A model generated the notes under the pieces. That model had not been told where the DNA came from and did no database searches. It saw only the letters and a list, made by a program, of their open reading frames with translations. The position numbers and the translations under genes are program-made. Below are positions 1 to 10,128 of a stretch of 64,000 bases of DNA, piece after piece. Every line of letters begins with the position of its first letter. Position 1 is the stretch's first letter. Source of the stretch: Mycogone perniciosa. Taxonomy: Eukaryota; Ascomycota; Sordariomycetes; Hypocreales; Hypocreaceae. The stretch covers positions 1-64,000 of the forward strand of contig JAOALB010000207.1 of assembly GCA_025331125.1 (NCBI GenBank), in the 5' to 3' direction.

Positions 1-6
1 TCGGGG

Positions 7-8
<2 letters not shown>

Positions 9-51
<43 letters not shown>
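9..51. repeat. (GT)n microsatellite
   Basis: About 21 uninterrupted GT units follow a run of seven G at the left edge of the window. It is a simple dinucleotide repeat with no gene beside it. Confidence 0.97.
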
Positions 52-52
<1 letters not shown>

Positions 53-1991
53 CTCTCGTGTTAGCCTATCAGGAGGGGACTACAAGCGTAGCCGAGGCGA
101 TGGTGTACGGAGCACAAGGAATGAGGACTGAGAGATTAAAGGGAGAGAAGAATGCGTAAGAACTTGTGAGCTGTGTTGCGGTTGATGACGTCTTGCGTGT
201 GATTATTAGTGAGGTATTCACCAAGGGTTGCCTTTGTGTATTACTCTACGGAGTACTCGTATGTGCTCAATGCCAGCCAATCGCGACCCCCGCACTCCGT
301 CTATTCGGGACAAGACCCGTTGTTTTGCAGGCCATTAACGGCCCTTGAATAATAACGTATCTGTGTTGTGAAGAAATTGTCCCAGATCCCCTATTTCGAC
401 AGAGGTACGGAGTACGGAGTACGGGCAGATAGTACGAACGACGGCAGCCTTGAAAACGGTCAGTCTTACGGACAAACGCTCTTGGCTCCGAGACATTGGA
501 TGAGCTATGTGTGTATTAGCCCGCCGCCACGACGCGGGTGGTGGAGAACTGGAGATGGCCCTCTGAAAGGGGCAGTCTTGGTATGTATGTACTATTGCCA
601 CCGGCAAGCCTGGAAGCTACAAGAGGGACCACATGCATTGCGATCTGGTGACCGGAACGGTGAACACTAAATGCGCCGTGCGCCACGCGCCATGTGAAAA
701 GGAGGGAGATGCCTGGGGAGGGTACGGAGTACTAGGGATGAACGGCAATCTCACCGTTTTGTACGATGTAAGAGTAGCTGATGACATGTAAATGCAGATG
801 ATTGATTAAGATGGGGTTGCATTCATGCTGGGCTGCTGCGCGTGCAACCCTAAACGTGAAATTTGGATCATCGTTGTGCATAGTATATGTATAGATTTCG
901 CTGTTGAATCCGATTTGAGTGAGAGGACGACTCCAGGGGTTCCTGGAGAATGATGATTCAGCTGCCTTTTGAGATTTCCGGGACATAGTACGGAGTACGA
1001 GTGCTTTGTACAAAGTAGTACTATTAGTTAGTAGCTTATGCAACACGGGCTAGATATTTGCCCGCAACGGAGCAGCTTCCATTGTTCGTGCAGGCCATCA
1101 TCATTCATCTCATCATTATCCGCTGCTCGCTATACGATATGGAGTCTGGATTGCGGACAAAGCCCAATGCTAAGAAAGGCCAGTGTGCTACTATTGCTCA
1201 GTCGGCTTAAGCCAAAGCCAGGGGCATTCTCCTAGCACCGGCGCTAAGCATTAAGACCAGAAAGCCCATCTCAGATCGATCTACGGAGGTTAACGGAGTA
1301 AGAGTACGCGGATTGGGCATTGTTGGGTTGGGCTGGGCTGCACAACGTTCCAGCTTCACGAACCGAACCACTCGCTGCCTGAGGCTTTGTACTTTGTACA
1401 TCATCGTCAATCGTCAGTCGTCCAGCCAGCTGAACTTTTTCTTTGTGCTGCGCGCCCTCTCGGCGTGTCTCGCTCATTCATTCATTCATTCGTTCGTGCG
1501 CTGTCGCATCAGCATCATGGGGCATAGCCGAACCCTTGCTTGGCCTTGAGCGCTCCCAAGAGTCGACCTCTTGTTCGTTTCATGCACGCGCGCGCTGTAG
1601 GAAACGGAGCTCGAGGGCCATTCCAGAGGCTCACGGTTGAGCGTGTCCGAAACGGCGCTCATGAACAAGAAACGGGCGACCAATTGCATGACCGCGTGCC
1701 TGGGCGACAAGCCAAGGCTCCACAACTCCGCTGTGGCGGCTAAGTAAATATGTGGCTCCAAAAAATGCCGTTCATGGGGTCATGGACATGGATCAAGGCT
1801 GTCTGTGAGCCTGTCTTGTCTCTGATTCCTCAGTGCGTACAGTCACTTTTTTTCATTTCTTTTTTTTTATTATTACATACTAAGTACGGAGTATTGTTGT
1901 TAGTAAGTATACTCCGTACGAGTACTCCGTAATCGACCAGCAAAGAGAGAGATGGCGCCCAATCGATTTTTAGATAGGGAGCTGGGGTGAA
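52..1991. other. Intergenic DNA rich in TACGGAGTA motifs
   Basis: No reading frame here looks like a protein on either strand; all are short and of odd composition. The stretch carries one of the densest sets of the 9-bp motif TACGGAGTA or its complement, at about 247, 406, 413, 723, 989, 1885, 1910 and 1923. A short CATT tetranucleotide run lies at 1475-1491 and a T-rich tract near 1850-1870. Confidence 0.7.
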
Positions 1992-1998
1992 TATAAGG
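1992..1998 (+). promoter_or_regulatory. Possible TATA box of a distal glucanase promoter
   Basis: TATAAGG lies about 100 bp upstream of a CT-rich tract (2098-2124). That is the usual layout of a fungal core promoter ahead of a transcription start. If used, it would give the GH55 gene at 3142 a leader of about 1 kb. Other TATA-like elements nearer the gene, around 2680 and 2763, could serve instead. Confidence 0.3.
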
Positions 1999-2097
1999 CA
2001 AGCTCCCTCGTCTGCCAGCTGCCGTTCCCTTTTCTGCAATTGCCTTGACCTTCAACCTTGACTTGACTTTCACCACTTCCACTCCTTGAGTGTACAT

Positions 2098-2124
2098 TCT
2101 CTCCCTCTCTCTCCCTCTCTCTCT
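2098..2124. repeat. CT-rich pyrimidine tract
   Basis: A run of TCTCCCTCTCTC type on the + strand. Such tracts are common just before transcription starts in filamentous fungi. It may therefore be part of the glucanase promoter rather than a neutral microsatellite. Confidence 0.7.
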
Positions 2125-2328
2125 TTGTCGCCAAATCCACAAGACTCCATTCATTTCTTCCTTGCTGTTCTCAATCTGTCTTTCGTTTCCGTCTACTACA
2201 CCATCTTGGCGCTTGGTATTCCTCCTTCTCCATCTCGACGCTTCACTGGCCCACTCCTTTTTCGGCCCGTCATCCTCTGCGCTGACCAGGCTGGCGCTGC
2301 ATCTCCAGCATCACGAAGCTACTACGGA

Positions 2329-2382
2329 ATGCTAGCAGCAGTTGCGGCTATTCCCAACTGTATACGGACAAACTTGGCCTGA
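2329..2382 (+). other. Upstream short ORF followed by a splice donor
   Basis: A 17-codon ATG-to-TGA reading frame (starting MLAAVAAIP) lies in the presumed glucanase leader. It is followed at once by a consensus 5' splice site, GTAAGT at 2386-2391. If transcription starts near 2090, this would be an upstream ORF ahead of a 5'-UTR intron. The acceptor cannot be fixed from sequence alone. This is inference; no RNA evidence is available. Confidence 0.25.
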
Positions 2383-3141
2383 TTGGTAAGTGAATGCAAC
2401 ACTGCTGGTGCATGCGGGGGTGTCATCTTCATTGGAGACGAGGTGGAGAGACGTGAGCAGTGCTGGGGGTTGGTCTTGGTGTTGGCATGCATCTCTCCTT
2501 TCTCGCCCCGTGTTTGCCAAACATCAGAGAGTTGGATATGGCCAGTGCCTCATGACCCCAACACGCCCTCGCCCAAATGAGAAGCTGCCTTACGCCTCAT
2601 TCGACTTGGCCTCACATTTCTCTCGGTCTCATGCAAGACGTAATCGCCGCGTGATGGTGGGCGGTCTGGGGTCGGTTCAATATAGCCGGTTGCCACACAT
2701 CACCACTCCTATTCATCCAGCTATTGTCATTGTCTTCCCTCTTTCACCATTCACTGCTCACATCTATTAAAGGCCCCCTTCTCGGCCTCAGTTTTCCCTC
2801 TCTTTCTTGTCACCACTCCCCATCTTCATCAACCCTCTCCCAGTCAAGGCTTGAAGCTTCAAGAAGGGCATTCAGAGTCAGTCTCTTCCTCAGACACGCG
2901 TCTCTCACTCTACATCTCTCACCAAAATCTGCCCCTTTGTCCTCCTCACTCGCCTATCACGCATATATATACCACCATTCTTGGTTTATAGTAAACAAAC
3001 GCTCAACTTCGTACAAGCCACTGACTCTGTTTCTCTCGTGTAGCTTGCGCCATCGGTTGTCTCTGAATACTATCCTCACCAACATCAACACCAGCCGCTA
3101 CAACAGCTTCAGACTCGGATTCGCACGAGCTGCTTCCCGTC

Positions 3142-5478
3142 ATGATGGGACTTTCAACCATCTTGACGGCCTCTCTTCTGGCCTTGGGCTTCGTTGCTCC
3201 GGCCACTGCCGCTCCCAACCCTATCCCTGTGGTCCAGGAGAGGGCCGTCAATGCCCGGGCGACCAACTGGTGGCTGCCAAACATCAAGCGCCAGGGTGTA
3301 GTTGCTTATGGCTCCTCCAGCCACAAGATCTACCGCAATGTTCTAGACTACGGCGCGAAGGGTGATGGTGTCACCGATGACACTGACGCCATCAACAGGG
3401 CCCTCAGCGACGGCAACAGATGTGGCAAGGGCTGCGACTCCTCCACCATCACTCCTGCTCTCGTCTACATCCCTCCCGGCATCTATCTCGTTTCTAAGCC
3501 CATCATTCTTTGGTACTACACTCACCTCATCGGCGATGTTACCAACCTCCCCACCCTCAAGGCTGCTCCCAACTTCGCCGGTATCGCTGTCATCGACTCT
3601 GATCCTTATGACCCCGAGAACTGGTACACCAACCAGAACAACTTCTTCCGCCAAGTTCGCAACCTCAAGATTGACCTGACAGCCCAGCCCATCAGCACCG
3701 GTACCGGTATCCACTGGCAGGTCGCCCAGGCCACCTCGCTCCAGAATCTGGAGTTCATCATGAGCCAGGACAAGACCTCCAACAACAAGCAGCAGGGTAT
3801 GTTCATGGAAAATGGCTCAGGAGGCTTCATGACCGACCTCACCTTCCGCGGTGGTGCTTTGGGCATGTTCATCGGTAACCAGCAGTTCACCACCCGCAAC
3901 CTTGTCTTCGATGGTTGCCAGACTGCCATCTACATGAACTGGAACTGGGGCTGGTCCTTCCATGGCATCAGCATCAACAACGCCAACATCGGTCTTGATA
4001 TCACCGCTGGTGGAACCGCCAACCAGCAAGTAGGCTCCGTCTTGCTCCTCGATAGCAAGATTTCCAACACACAGGTCGCCATTGCCACCGTCTATAGCAC
4101 AAGCCAGAGCGGAACCCGAGGCTCCCTGGTTCTCGACAACGTCGACGTGACTGCTAATGTTCCTATTGCCGTCCGAAACTCCGCCACTGGCGCAACCGTC
4201 CTCGGTGGAAACACTCTCATCAACTCCTGGACTCAGGGTCGCGCCTACGTCAACAATGCCGGTAACGCTGTGCAAGGCCCTCGTGCTGCCGTTAGCAAGC
4301 CCGCTGCCCTGGTCGATGGCTCCGGCAAGATCTTCACCAAGAGCAGGCCTCAGTACAACACTGTCCCCGCCTCCAACTTCGTGTCCGTCAAGTCCAGGGG
4401 CGCCAAGGGCGACGGCGTGACCGATGATACCGCCGCTATCCAGGCCGTGTTCAACAGCGTTACCGCTGACCAAATTGTTTACTTCGACCACGGCGCCTAT
4501 GTCATCACCGATACCGTCAGAGTCCCCAAGAACATCAAGGTTGTCGGCGAGGTCTGGCCCCTCATCATGGCTGGCGGTACCAAGTTCAAGGACCAGAACA
4601 ACCCCAAGCCAGTCTGGCAGGTTGGTCAGAAAGGTGATGTCGGCAACGTGGAGATTCAAGATCTCATGTTCCAAACCCTGGGCCCTCAGCCTGGTGCCAT
4701 CCTGATGGAGTGGAATGTCGCTGGCGCATCCAAGGGCTCTGCTGGTCTCTTCGATGTCCACTTCCGCGTTGGTGGTTCTGCCGGTACTCAGTTGCAGTCA
4801 AACACCTGTGTCAAGACACCTTTCGTGACCACCAGCCCCAACCCAGCCTGCTTTGGTGCCTTTATGCTCCTGCACGTCACTTCATCGGCCAGCATCTACA
4901 TGGAGAACAATTGGCTGTGGGTTGCTGACCACGAGCTCGACCTTAGCGACCACAGCCAAATCAACCTTTACAACGGCCGAGGTCTCCTGCTTGAGAGCAC
5001 CAAGGGTGCATGGCTGTGGGGTACCGCGTCTGAGCACAATGTCCTCTACAACTACGTCGTCAACAAAGCTCAGAACGTTTACATGGCTCTCATCCAGACG
5101 GAGACTGCCTACTACCAGGGCAACCCCGACGCCAAGGTTCCATTCACAACCAATGCCCTCTACGCCGACCCTGACTGGTCCAAGTGCACCTCAGCTAAAT
5201 GCGCGCGCACTTGGGGTCTTCGTGTTTTGAGCTCTCGCGACATTTTGGTCTATGGTGCGGGCCTGTACAGCTTCTTCGACAACTACACCCAGCAGTGTGT
5301 CGATGCCAACAACTGCCAGGACAACATGGTTGACATCCAGAATTCACAGGTCAAGATATTTGGCCTCAACACCAAGGCCAGTATCAACATGGTCACCCTT
5401 AATGGAGCCCCAGCTGTTCTAGACTCGCAAAACCGAAACAACTTCTGCGGTTCAATCGTCTCCTTCGAGACATCATAG
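3142..5478 (+). CDS. Secreted GH55 exo-beta-1,3-glucanase
   Basis: A single-exon gene of 778 codons. It encodes a secreted glycoside hydrolase family 55 enzyme, expected to release glucose from beta-1,3-glucan of fungal cell walls or plant callose. Residues 1-23 form a signal peptide ending in ATA|A, followed by a short propeptide-like stretch. Two pectate-lyase-like beta-helix repeats are visible from their paired openings: YGAKGDGVTDD near residue 69 and RGAKGDGVTDD near residue 419. This tandem arrangement defines GH55. The Glu in the GTASEH segment (about residue 631) is the likely catalytic acid. The start is the first of two adjacent ATGs. Codon use is strongly C-ending, unlike the surrounding DNA, which suggests high expression. 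The frame stays open for 77 codons beyond the TAG stop (see the next entry). Confidence 0.93.
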   Translation: MMGLSTILTASLLALGFVAPATAAPNPIPVVQERAVNARATNWWLPNIKRQGVVAYGSSSHKIYRNVLDYGAKGDGVTDDTDAINRALSDGNRCGKGCDSSTITPALVYIPPGIYLVSKPIILWYYTHLIGDVTNLPTLKAAPNFAGIAVIDSDPYDPENWYTNQNNFFRQVRNLKIDLTAQPISTGTGIHWQVAQATSLQNLEFIMSQDKTSNNKQQGMFMENGSGGFMTDLTFRGGALGMFIGNQQFTTRNLVFDGCQTAIYMNWNWGWSFHGISINNANIGLDITAGGTANQQVGSVLLLDSKISNTQVAIATVYSTSQSGTRGSLVLDNVDVTANVPIAVRNSATGATVLGGNTLINSWTQGRAYVNNAGNAVQGPRAAVSKPAALVDGSGKIFTKSRPQYNTVPASNFVSVKSRGAKGDGVTDDTAAIQAVFNSVTADQIVYFDHGAYVITDTVRVPKNIKVVGEVWPLIMAGGTKFKDQNNPKPVWQVGQKGDVGNVEIQDLMFQTLGPQPGAILMEWNVAGASKGSAGLFDVHFRVGGSAGTQLQSNTCVKTPFVTTSPNPACFGAFMLLHVTSSASIYMENNWLWVADHELDLSDHSQINLYNGRGLLLESTKGAWLWGTASEHNVLYNYVVNKAQNVYMALIQTETAYYQGNPDAKVPFTTNALYADPDWSKCTSAKCARTWGLRVLSSRDILVYGAGLYSFFDNYTQQCVDANNCQDNMVDIQNSQVKIFGLNTKASINMVTLNGAPAVLDSQNRNNFCGSIVSFETS

Positions 5479-5709
5479 AAGGATGGCACGGAGGATATGC
5501 CGATTGCGCCGGGGCCAAAAGCCGATGCTGGGAACTCAAACGCCGTGAACACTACTGTCCCTGGCCTTCCGGGACAGCCACTCATTCCTGATAGTGCTAC
5601 GCCCACGACTTTCCCATCCCAGTCTCTGCCATTATTAGGGTGCAGCCCCCATATGACAGTGGTGGTAACCCAGACTGTTTTCGTCACTGTCAGCACCCCG
5701 ATTGCTTGA
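5479..5709 (+). other. In-frame extension behind the glucanase stop codon
   Basis: After the TAG at 5476-5478 the same frame runs on for 76 codons to a TGA at 5707-5709. Its content is coding-like: a Pro/Ala/Gly-rich linker, an NTTVPG segment, then a Thr/Val-rich tail (TQTVFVTVST). Tails of this type end some fungal GH55 proteins. It may be a former C-terminus cut off by a nonsense change, or a product of stop-codon readthrough. Sequence alone cannot tell which. Confidence 0.5.
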
Positions 5710-6272
5710 ATAAAGTTGATTGCCCATATATATATGTAGCAGGCGGTTAGGAGACTCACCTCCGGAACTTGTACCTTTTTTTTTGGCTTGCAAAATTCGT
5801 TTATTCGTTTATTCTTCTACTCTTGATTCTCTCATGCTGTGTCCTGAGGACCCTGTTTGGAACCGTCTGGGCAACTGTCATCAGCAAGGGGAATATTTAT
5901 TCTTCCTTTTTCTTGGGCATATCGTGGTCGGAAGTGGTGAAAGACAATCAATGGGACTGTCGTTTTCGGAAAAGAATAGAAGAGCGCGGACAGAGAGGCA
6001 GCAATGGAGGTAGCCTTGATAGCAGTGAAATGAAAGAAAAGTCTTCAATGACCTCATGACCTCAACATTTGTGATTCACGCAGTGTCTCTTGGTATCATC
6101 TTCAGTTGAGCCAGCACCAACTACTACATGGTACTTGACTTCCAGATATAGTGGCTTGCCATGGCATGTCTGATGATAAATAGAAGAATAGATTTATAGT
6201 CTCCGATTACATCCTATCATCCTCTACTGTCTCGACGTTCGTGGTCAATAATCACACTACCCTCCACCAGAA
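5710..6272. other. Intergenic, glucanase 3' region
   Basis: This holds the probable 3'-UTR of the glucanase and AT-rich spacer. I searched it for a 5' exon of the choline-transporter-like gene (a Tyr/Gln/Pro-rich cytoplasmic N-terminus) and found none. Confidence 0.6.
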
Positions 6273-6545
6273 TCATATCTTCACCATAAGTTTCTCAATA
6301 ATCTTCCCAACTACCTGCTCATGCCCCTCGACCGTCCCCTCCAATTCCTCATCAACCCACCCCCTCGTCCTTCCACCTCCAAAGTCAATCACCCAAGCAT
6401 CATCCGTCTCCGCATGAATCAGCACATTTTCCGTCTTGCCATCCTATGTAGCCAATCCACTATGCTTCGTAGTTGTCTTGCCCACTTCTCTCGCCTCTCC
6501 TTGGGTATGGCACCCCTCGATACCCTCAGGTCACTGACGTAGCGA
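6273..6545 (-). pseudogene. Protein kinase catalytic-domain relic
   Basis: Read on the minus strand, this encodes the middle of a fungal protein-kinase-like (phosphotransferase) domain in two frames. 6545-6449 gives an alpha-E-like helix, KWARQLRSIVDWLH. After a shift of frame, 6451-6273 gives the catalytic/Mg-binding part with KTENVLIH and WVIDFGGGRTRGWVDEEL, ending at a TGA. The DFG motif and the Asn of the catalytic loop are recognisable. The HGD-type catalytic segment is destroyed by the frame change and a TAG. No N-lobe or P-loop is present. It is therefore a broken fragment, not a working gene. It abuts the first preserved codons of the PNS1-like gene on the other strand. Confidence 0.65.
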
Positions 6546-6553
6546 TATTGTAG

Positions 6554-7949
6554 TTTGTCCTCGTCTTTCTCGGCTACGTCGTCATCTCTGCCATCGCCAT
6601 CCGTGGCTACGTCATAGGCTCAAGCGGCAGCGGCATCTACCGCGGAACCAACAACTTCTCGCTCAACAGCAACACCATCATCCTGTTCGCCTGTTGCTTG
6701 GTCGTCGCTTTCGTCTTCTCCTACACCTACATCTGGCTTGCGCGCATCTTCCCCAAGCAGTTCATCTGGATCACTGGTATTCTCAATCTCGTCTGGGCTC
6801 TGGGTACCGCCATCTTCTACTTGTATAAGCGATACTGGGCGCCTGGAATAATCTTCCTCATCTTTGCGCTCTTCCTTTGCTTTGCCTTCTGGACATGGAT
6901 ATCGAGGATCCCCTTCTCAGCACTAATGCTCAAGACGAGCATCAATGTTAGCAAGAATTACGGCCATGTATATCTTGTTAGCCTGATTGGAGGTCTGATT
7001 GCCACCGCGTTGGCTGCCTGGTTCTCCGTCACCCTGGTGGCCATATACGTAACGTACGAGCCATCTGCGAACAATCCTCGTTGCGGTCCGAATGGAAGTG
7101 GGTGCAGCAAAAACACCATTATCGGCCTGGTTGTCTATGTCACTTTTGCCATGTACTGGGTCTCTGAATGGCTGAAGAACACCATCCATACCATCATCGC
7201 CGGCGTATACGGGTCCTGGTACTTCTCTCCTCACAACTTCCCCAAGGACGCCACTCGTAGCGCCACGAAGCGAGCTGTTACGTATAGCTTTGGATCCATC
7301 TGCTTTGGAAGTCTGCTGGTTGCTATTATCCAGTTCCTCAAGCAGGTGTGCTCCATCGCGAGGAACCAGGGTGCTGAGGAGGGAGGCGTTGGAGGCTGGA
7401 TTGCCTTTGCCATTTTCTGTGTCCTGAGTTGCTTGCTTAGCATGATTGAGTGGGCTGTCGAGTTCATCAATCGCTATGCCTTCTGCCATATTGCACTCTA
7501 CGGCAAAGCATACATCGATGCCGCCAAGGACACTTGGCGAATGGTCAAAGACCGCGGCATTGATGCTCTCGTAAACGTAAGTTCCATTTCCCTTTCCTCT
7601 CATCGATGAAATGCATTTGTTGACCGTATTCTAGGATTGTCTCATCGGACCGGTTCTCTCTTTCGGCGCTCTATTCATCGGCTATGCTTGTGCGCTCCTT
7701 GCCTACCTTTACTTGCTCTTCACCAAGCCCGAATACAACAAAGATGGAGGCTTCACCCCTGTCGTCATGGCTTTTTCATTCCTCATTGGCTTCCAGATTG
7801 CGAACGTCTTTACCACCCCACTCAGTAGTGGCATTGACACCATTTTCGTCGCTGCTGGATGGGATCCTCAGGTCCTGATCAACGAGCACCCGGAGCTGTA
7901 TGGCGAAATGGTCAGGGTGTATCCCCAGGTGCAGGAGGCGATTCACTAG
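6554..7949 (+). CDS. Choline-transporter-like protein (PNS1/CTL family), 5' end missing
   Basis: Two exons, 6554-7576 and 7635-7949 (58-nt intron, GTAAGT...CTAG), give 445 residues of a polytopic membrane protein of the CTL/SLC44 family, named after yeast Pns1. Family marks include the GSGIYRGTNNFSLNSNT loop after the first membrane segment, about ten hydrophobic helices, a Cys-bearing loop, and KAYIDAAKDTW near the C-terminus. Proteins of this family are usually about 510-550 residues with a Tyr/Gln/Pro-rich cytoplasmic head. Here that head is absent, and the first in-frame ATG is at 6926, deep inside the domain. Position 6553 looks like an intron acceptor (CTGAC branch point, ATTGTAG), so a first exon has been lost or lies beyond the kinase relic. 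Otherwise the frame is intact. Either a truncated gene or one whose first exon I cannot find. Confidence 0.75.
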
Positions 7950-8527
7950 CCATGGGTAGTGAAAGGATTGGGTTTATTTGTAATTCGCTGTGGGACTGAA
8001 AGATGTTCTGATTAGCGCTCTCGGAAGATACGTTTGTTCGGCAAGCTGGATACCACAGTGATGTTTGCCGTTTAGTGCTTGAGGCTTCCAACAAGGGCAG
8101 TTCATGCCCTCTAGTTAACATTTCCTATCAAATGAAAGAATACCACATACACCTTAATACGCCTCAATCTCTTGACCTCTACTAAACTGTCATGATCAGT
8201 TTCATCGCCAGCTAACGCACTCGAGAGGAGTAGAATGTAATTTCAAATGGCTGTACAATACAACAAATTTGACGGTGTTATCACAACCAAGCATGGCTCA
8301 ACAAGCCGTAATCTACAGACAACGCCTAAACATGTATATCCTCTGCCCGAACAGTACCTTATTCCGACGCCCATTGCAATCTGAAGGCCCAATACCGTTC
8401 GCATATGTCCAACACCAAAAACTGATAGCCATGTCCTCGTCGTCCGTCAAATTGTACAAGTCAACACTTCCTAATGTTCCCCCCCCCAAAAAAGAAATAT
8501 CACACAATTCCATACGGAATACACCGT
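7950..8527. other. Convergent 3' intergenic region
   Basis: Lies between the 3' ends of the PNS1-like gene (+) and ATG17 (-) and holds their presumed 3'-UTRs. It includes a C9/A6 homopolymer stretch near 8480. No further gene is supported. Confidence 0.6.
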
Positions 8528-10128
8528 TTACATTTCCGTCGGCGAAGTCTTCCCCAGCTTGGACCCATGCTGTGCCAGTGTCTTCCGTTTGGCCACATCA
8601 GCAGCGCTCTTCCTCAGTGTCTCATCCACCGAGCCGTCAATATCATCACCTTCGTCATTCACTTGCACGACTTTCCACCTTCTGGCGGAGCCTTGCATCC
8701 CAGCCCACAGATCCGTTGGGAGGAACTCACCCACGTCCTGTCGGAATGCCCCACGCGCTGTGCGATCAACTTCGAGGATCCTATCGACACTCTCCTGCGC
8801 TTTGCGCCAAATGCTTTGGACTTTCTCCTCCACTGTCCGACGCCGCTCGACTTCGAGTAACAAGCCATCATAAGCGCTCGCATAACCCTCATAAAAGTCC
8901 CTCAAGTGCTTCATCTCCTCGAGTTTCCTAAACACCACATCCTTCTCCATTTCCCATCTCGTCCTGAAGTCCTCTTCGGCATTCAGGTAGCCAGGCAAGC
9001 GATCGCCGATTTCTCCCAGCGCCGCATAAGCTGCCAGCATGCCCAGGTACAATCTTTTGGTCTGCTCTGTGTGCTCCTCCAGCATGGCGTACTCCTGCTC
9101 CACTTGAGCGAGGCCATCCTGGATATCCTGGACAGCTGGTTCTACCAATTGCGCGTCCTGGATAACAACCCTCAGCATCTCGGCTCGGTCCTCGGCAGTC
9201 TCGGGCTCCAGGTTGGCTATGTTAGATTCATGCTCCGCAAAGACGCCGGATATGGAGACACTATCGCCGCCTTGGGATTGGGTAACCTCGGCGGCCTTCC
9301 TGCGGGCCAAAGCTGCGGCTCCCTCGGTAGTTCGAATCGCAGTGACGCACATGTCAAAGTGCTTAGTTAGAGATGCGAGTAGATCGGCCATGCTTGACGA
9401 GTGGTCAAATAGAGTCAGCATGAGCCCCCTCATTGTTTTCTGAGGCGCCGGTGGAGGCCAACTATTCATAATGCTGCTGAGATTCCGAATGTCAGTGTCG
9501 AGACGAAGCAAGTCTGTGTCAAAGTCGAGTTGGATAGCCTGTCATGGCATACAACGTCAGCGTTTTCGTGGCGGGAAAAGGGACAGCGACAGGCACCGAC
9601 CTGCAAATCCTGGATGCTCTTTTTCATCTCATCTCTCATCGCATGTACACGTCCTTCATCCACAAAGTCCAGGAGATTCCTCCTCTCCTCGCCTGTGGGC
9701 CTGAGCACGCTCTGCACCCCCGTCCCCCGAAGCATCTCCATCGTGCCCTCCAGCTCGTTATCAACCTCATCCATCCGCCTAACGAGTTTCTTGAAATCCC
9801 GCTTGCCCCAATTATACGTTGCCAGCAGGCTCTTATTCACCCGTTCCAGGATCTCAACCTGGTCGGTGATGGCATCATGCAAGAAGCCCGTTTGGGCGGC
9901 GAGGATGACGCTATCTTCGTGCGATTGGCGCGCGGCCGTGACCAGTTCGTCGGCGCGCAGGACAAGCGTCATAGAGGAGAGGGATCGCTTGGCCACGAGG
10001 AGGTGATTGACAAGAGTATCGACAGAAATGGCGAGATCGACAGCAGGATGGTCATCGGAGCGCCTCGCCAGCGAAGCAGCAGACGACCCGGGACTGCGCC
10101 GAGACGACGCAGCGGAAGAGTTGGCCAT
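8528..10128 (-). CDS. ATG17: Autophagy scaffold protein Atg17
   Basis: Exons 10128-9601 and 9538-8528 (intron 9539-9600, phase 0) give 512 residues. Atg17 is the elongated coiled-coil scaffold of the Atg1 kinase complex. It dimerises and, with Atg29/Atg31 or Atg13, organises the phagophore assembly site when autophagy is induced. The protein is almost wholly helical and charged, with no membrane segments or enzyme motifs. It has a Ser/Ala-rich head, then AVDLAISVDTLVNHLLVAKRSL, LLATYNWGKRDFKKLV and, in the second exon, EEDFRTRWEMEKDV and LRDFYEGYASAYDGLL. These last segments are typical of fungal Atg17. Its length fits the family (about 480-550). The start is the only upstream in-frame ATG. 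Regulation of this protein is known to be mainly through TOR-dependent complex assembly; nothing in the promoter was recognised. Confidence 0.9.

Noticed and set aside
3817..4761. Long (314-codon) open frame antisense to the GH55 gene
   Set aside because: It is a mirror of the strongly C-biased codon use of the glucanase. Its Gly/Val/Asp-rich content is typical of such antisense frames.
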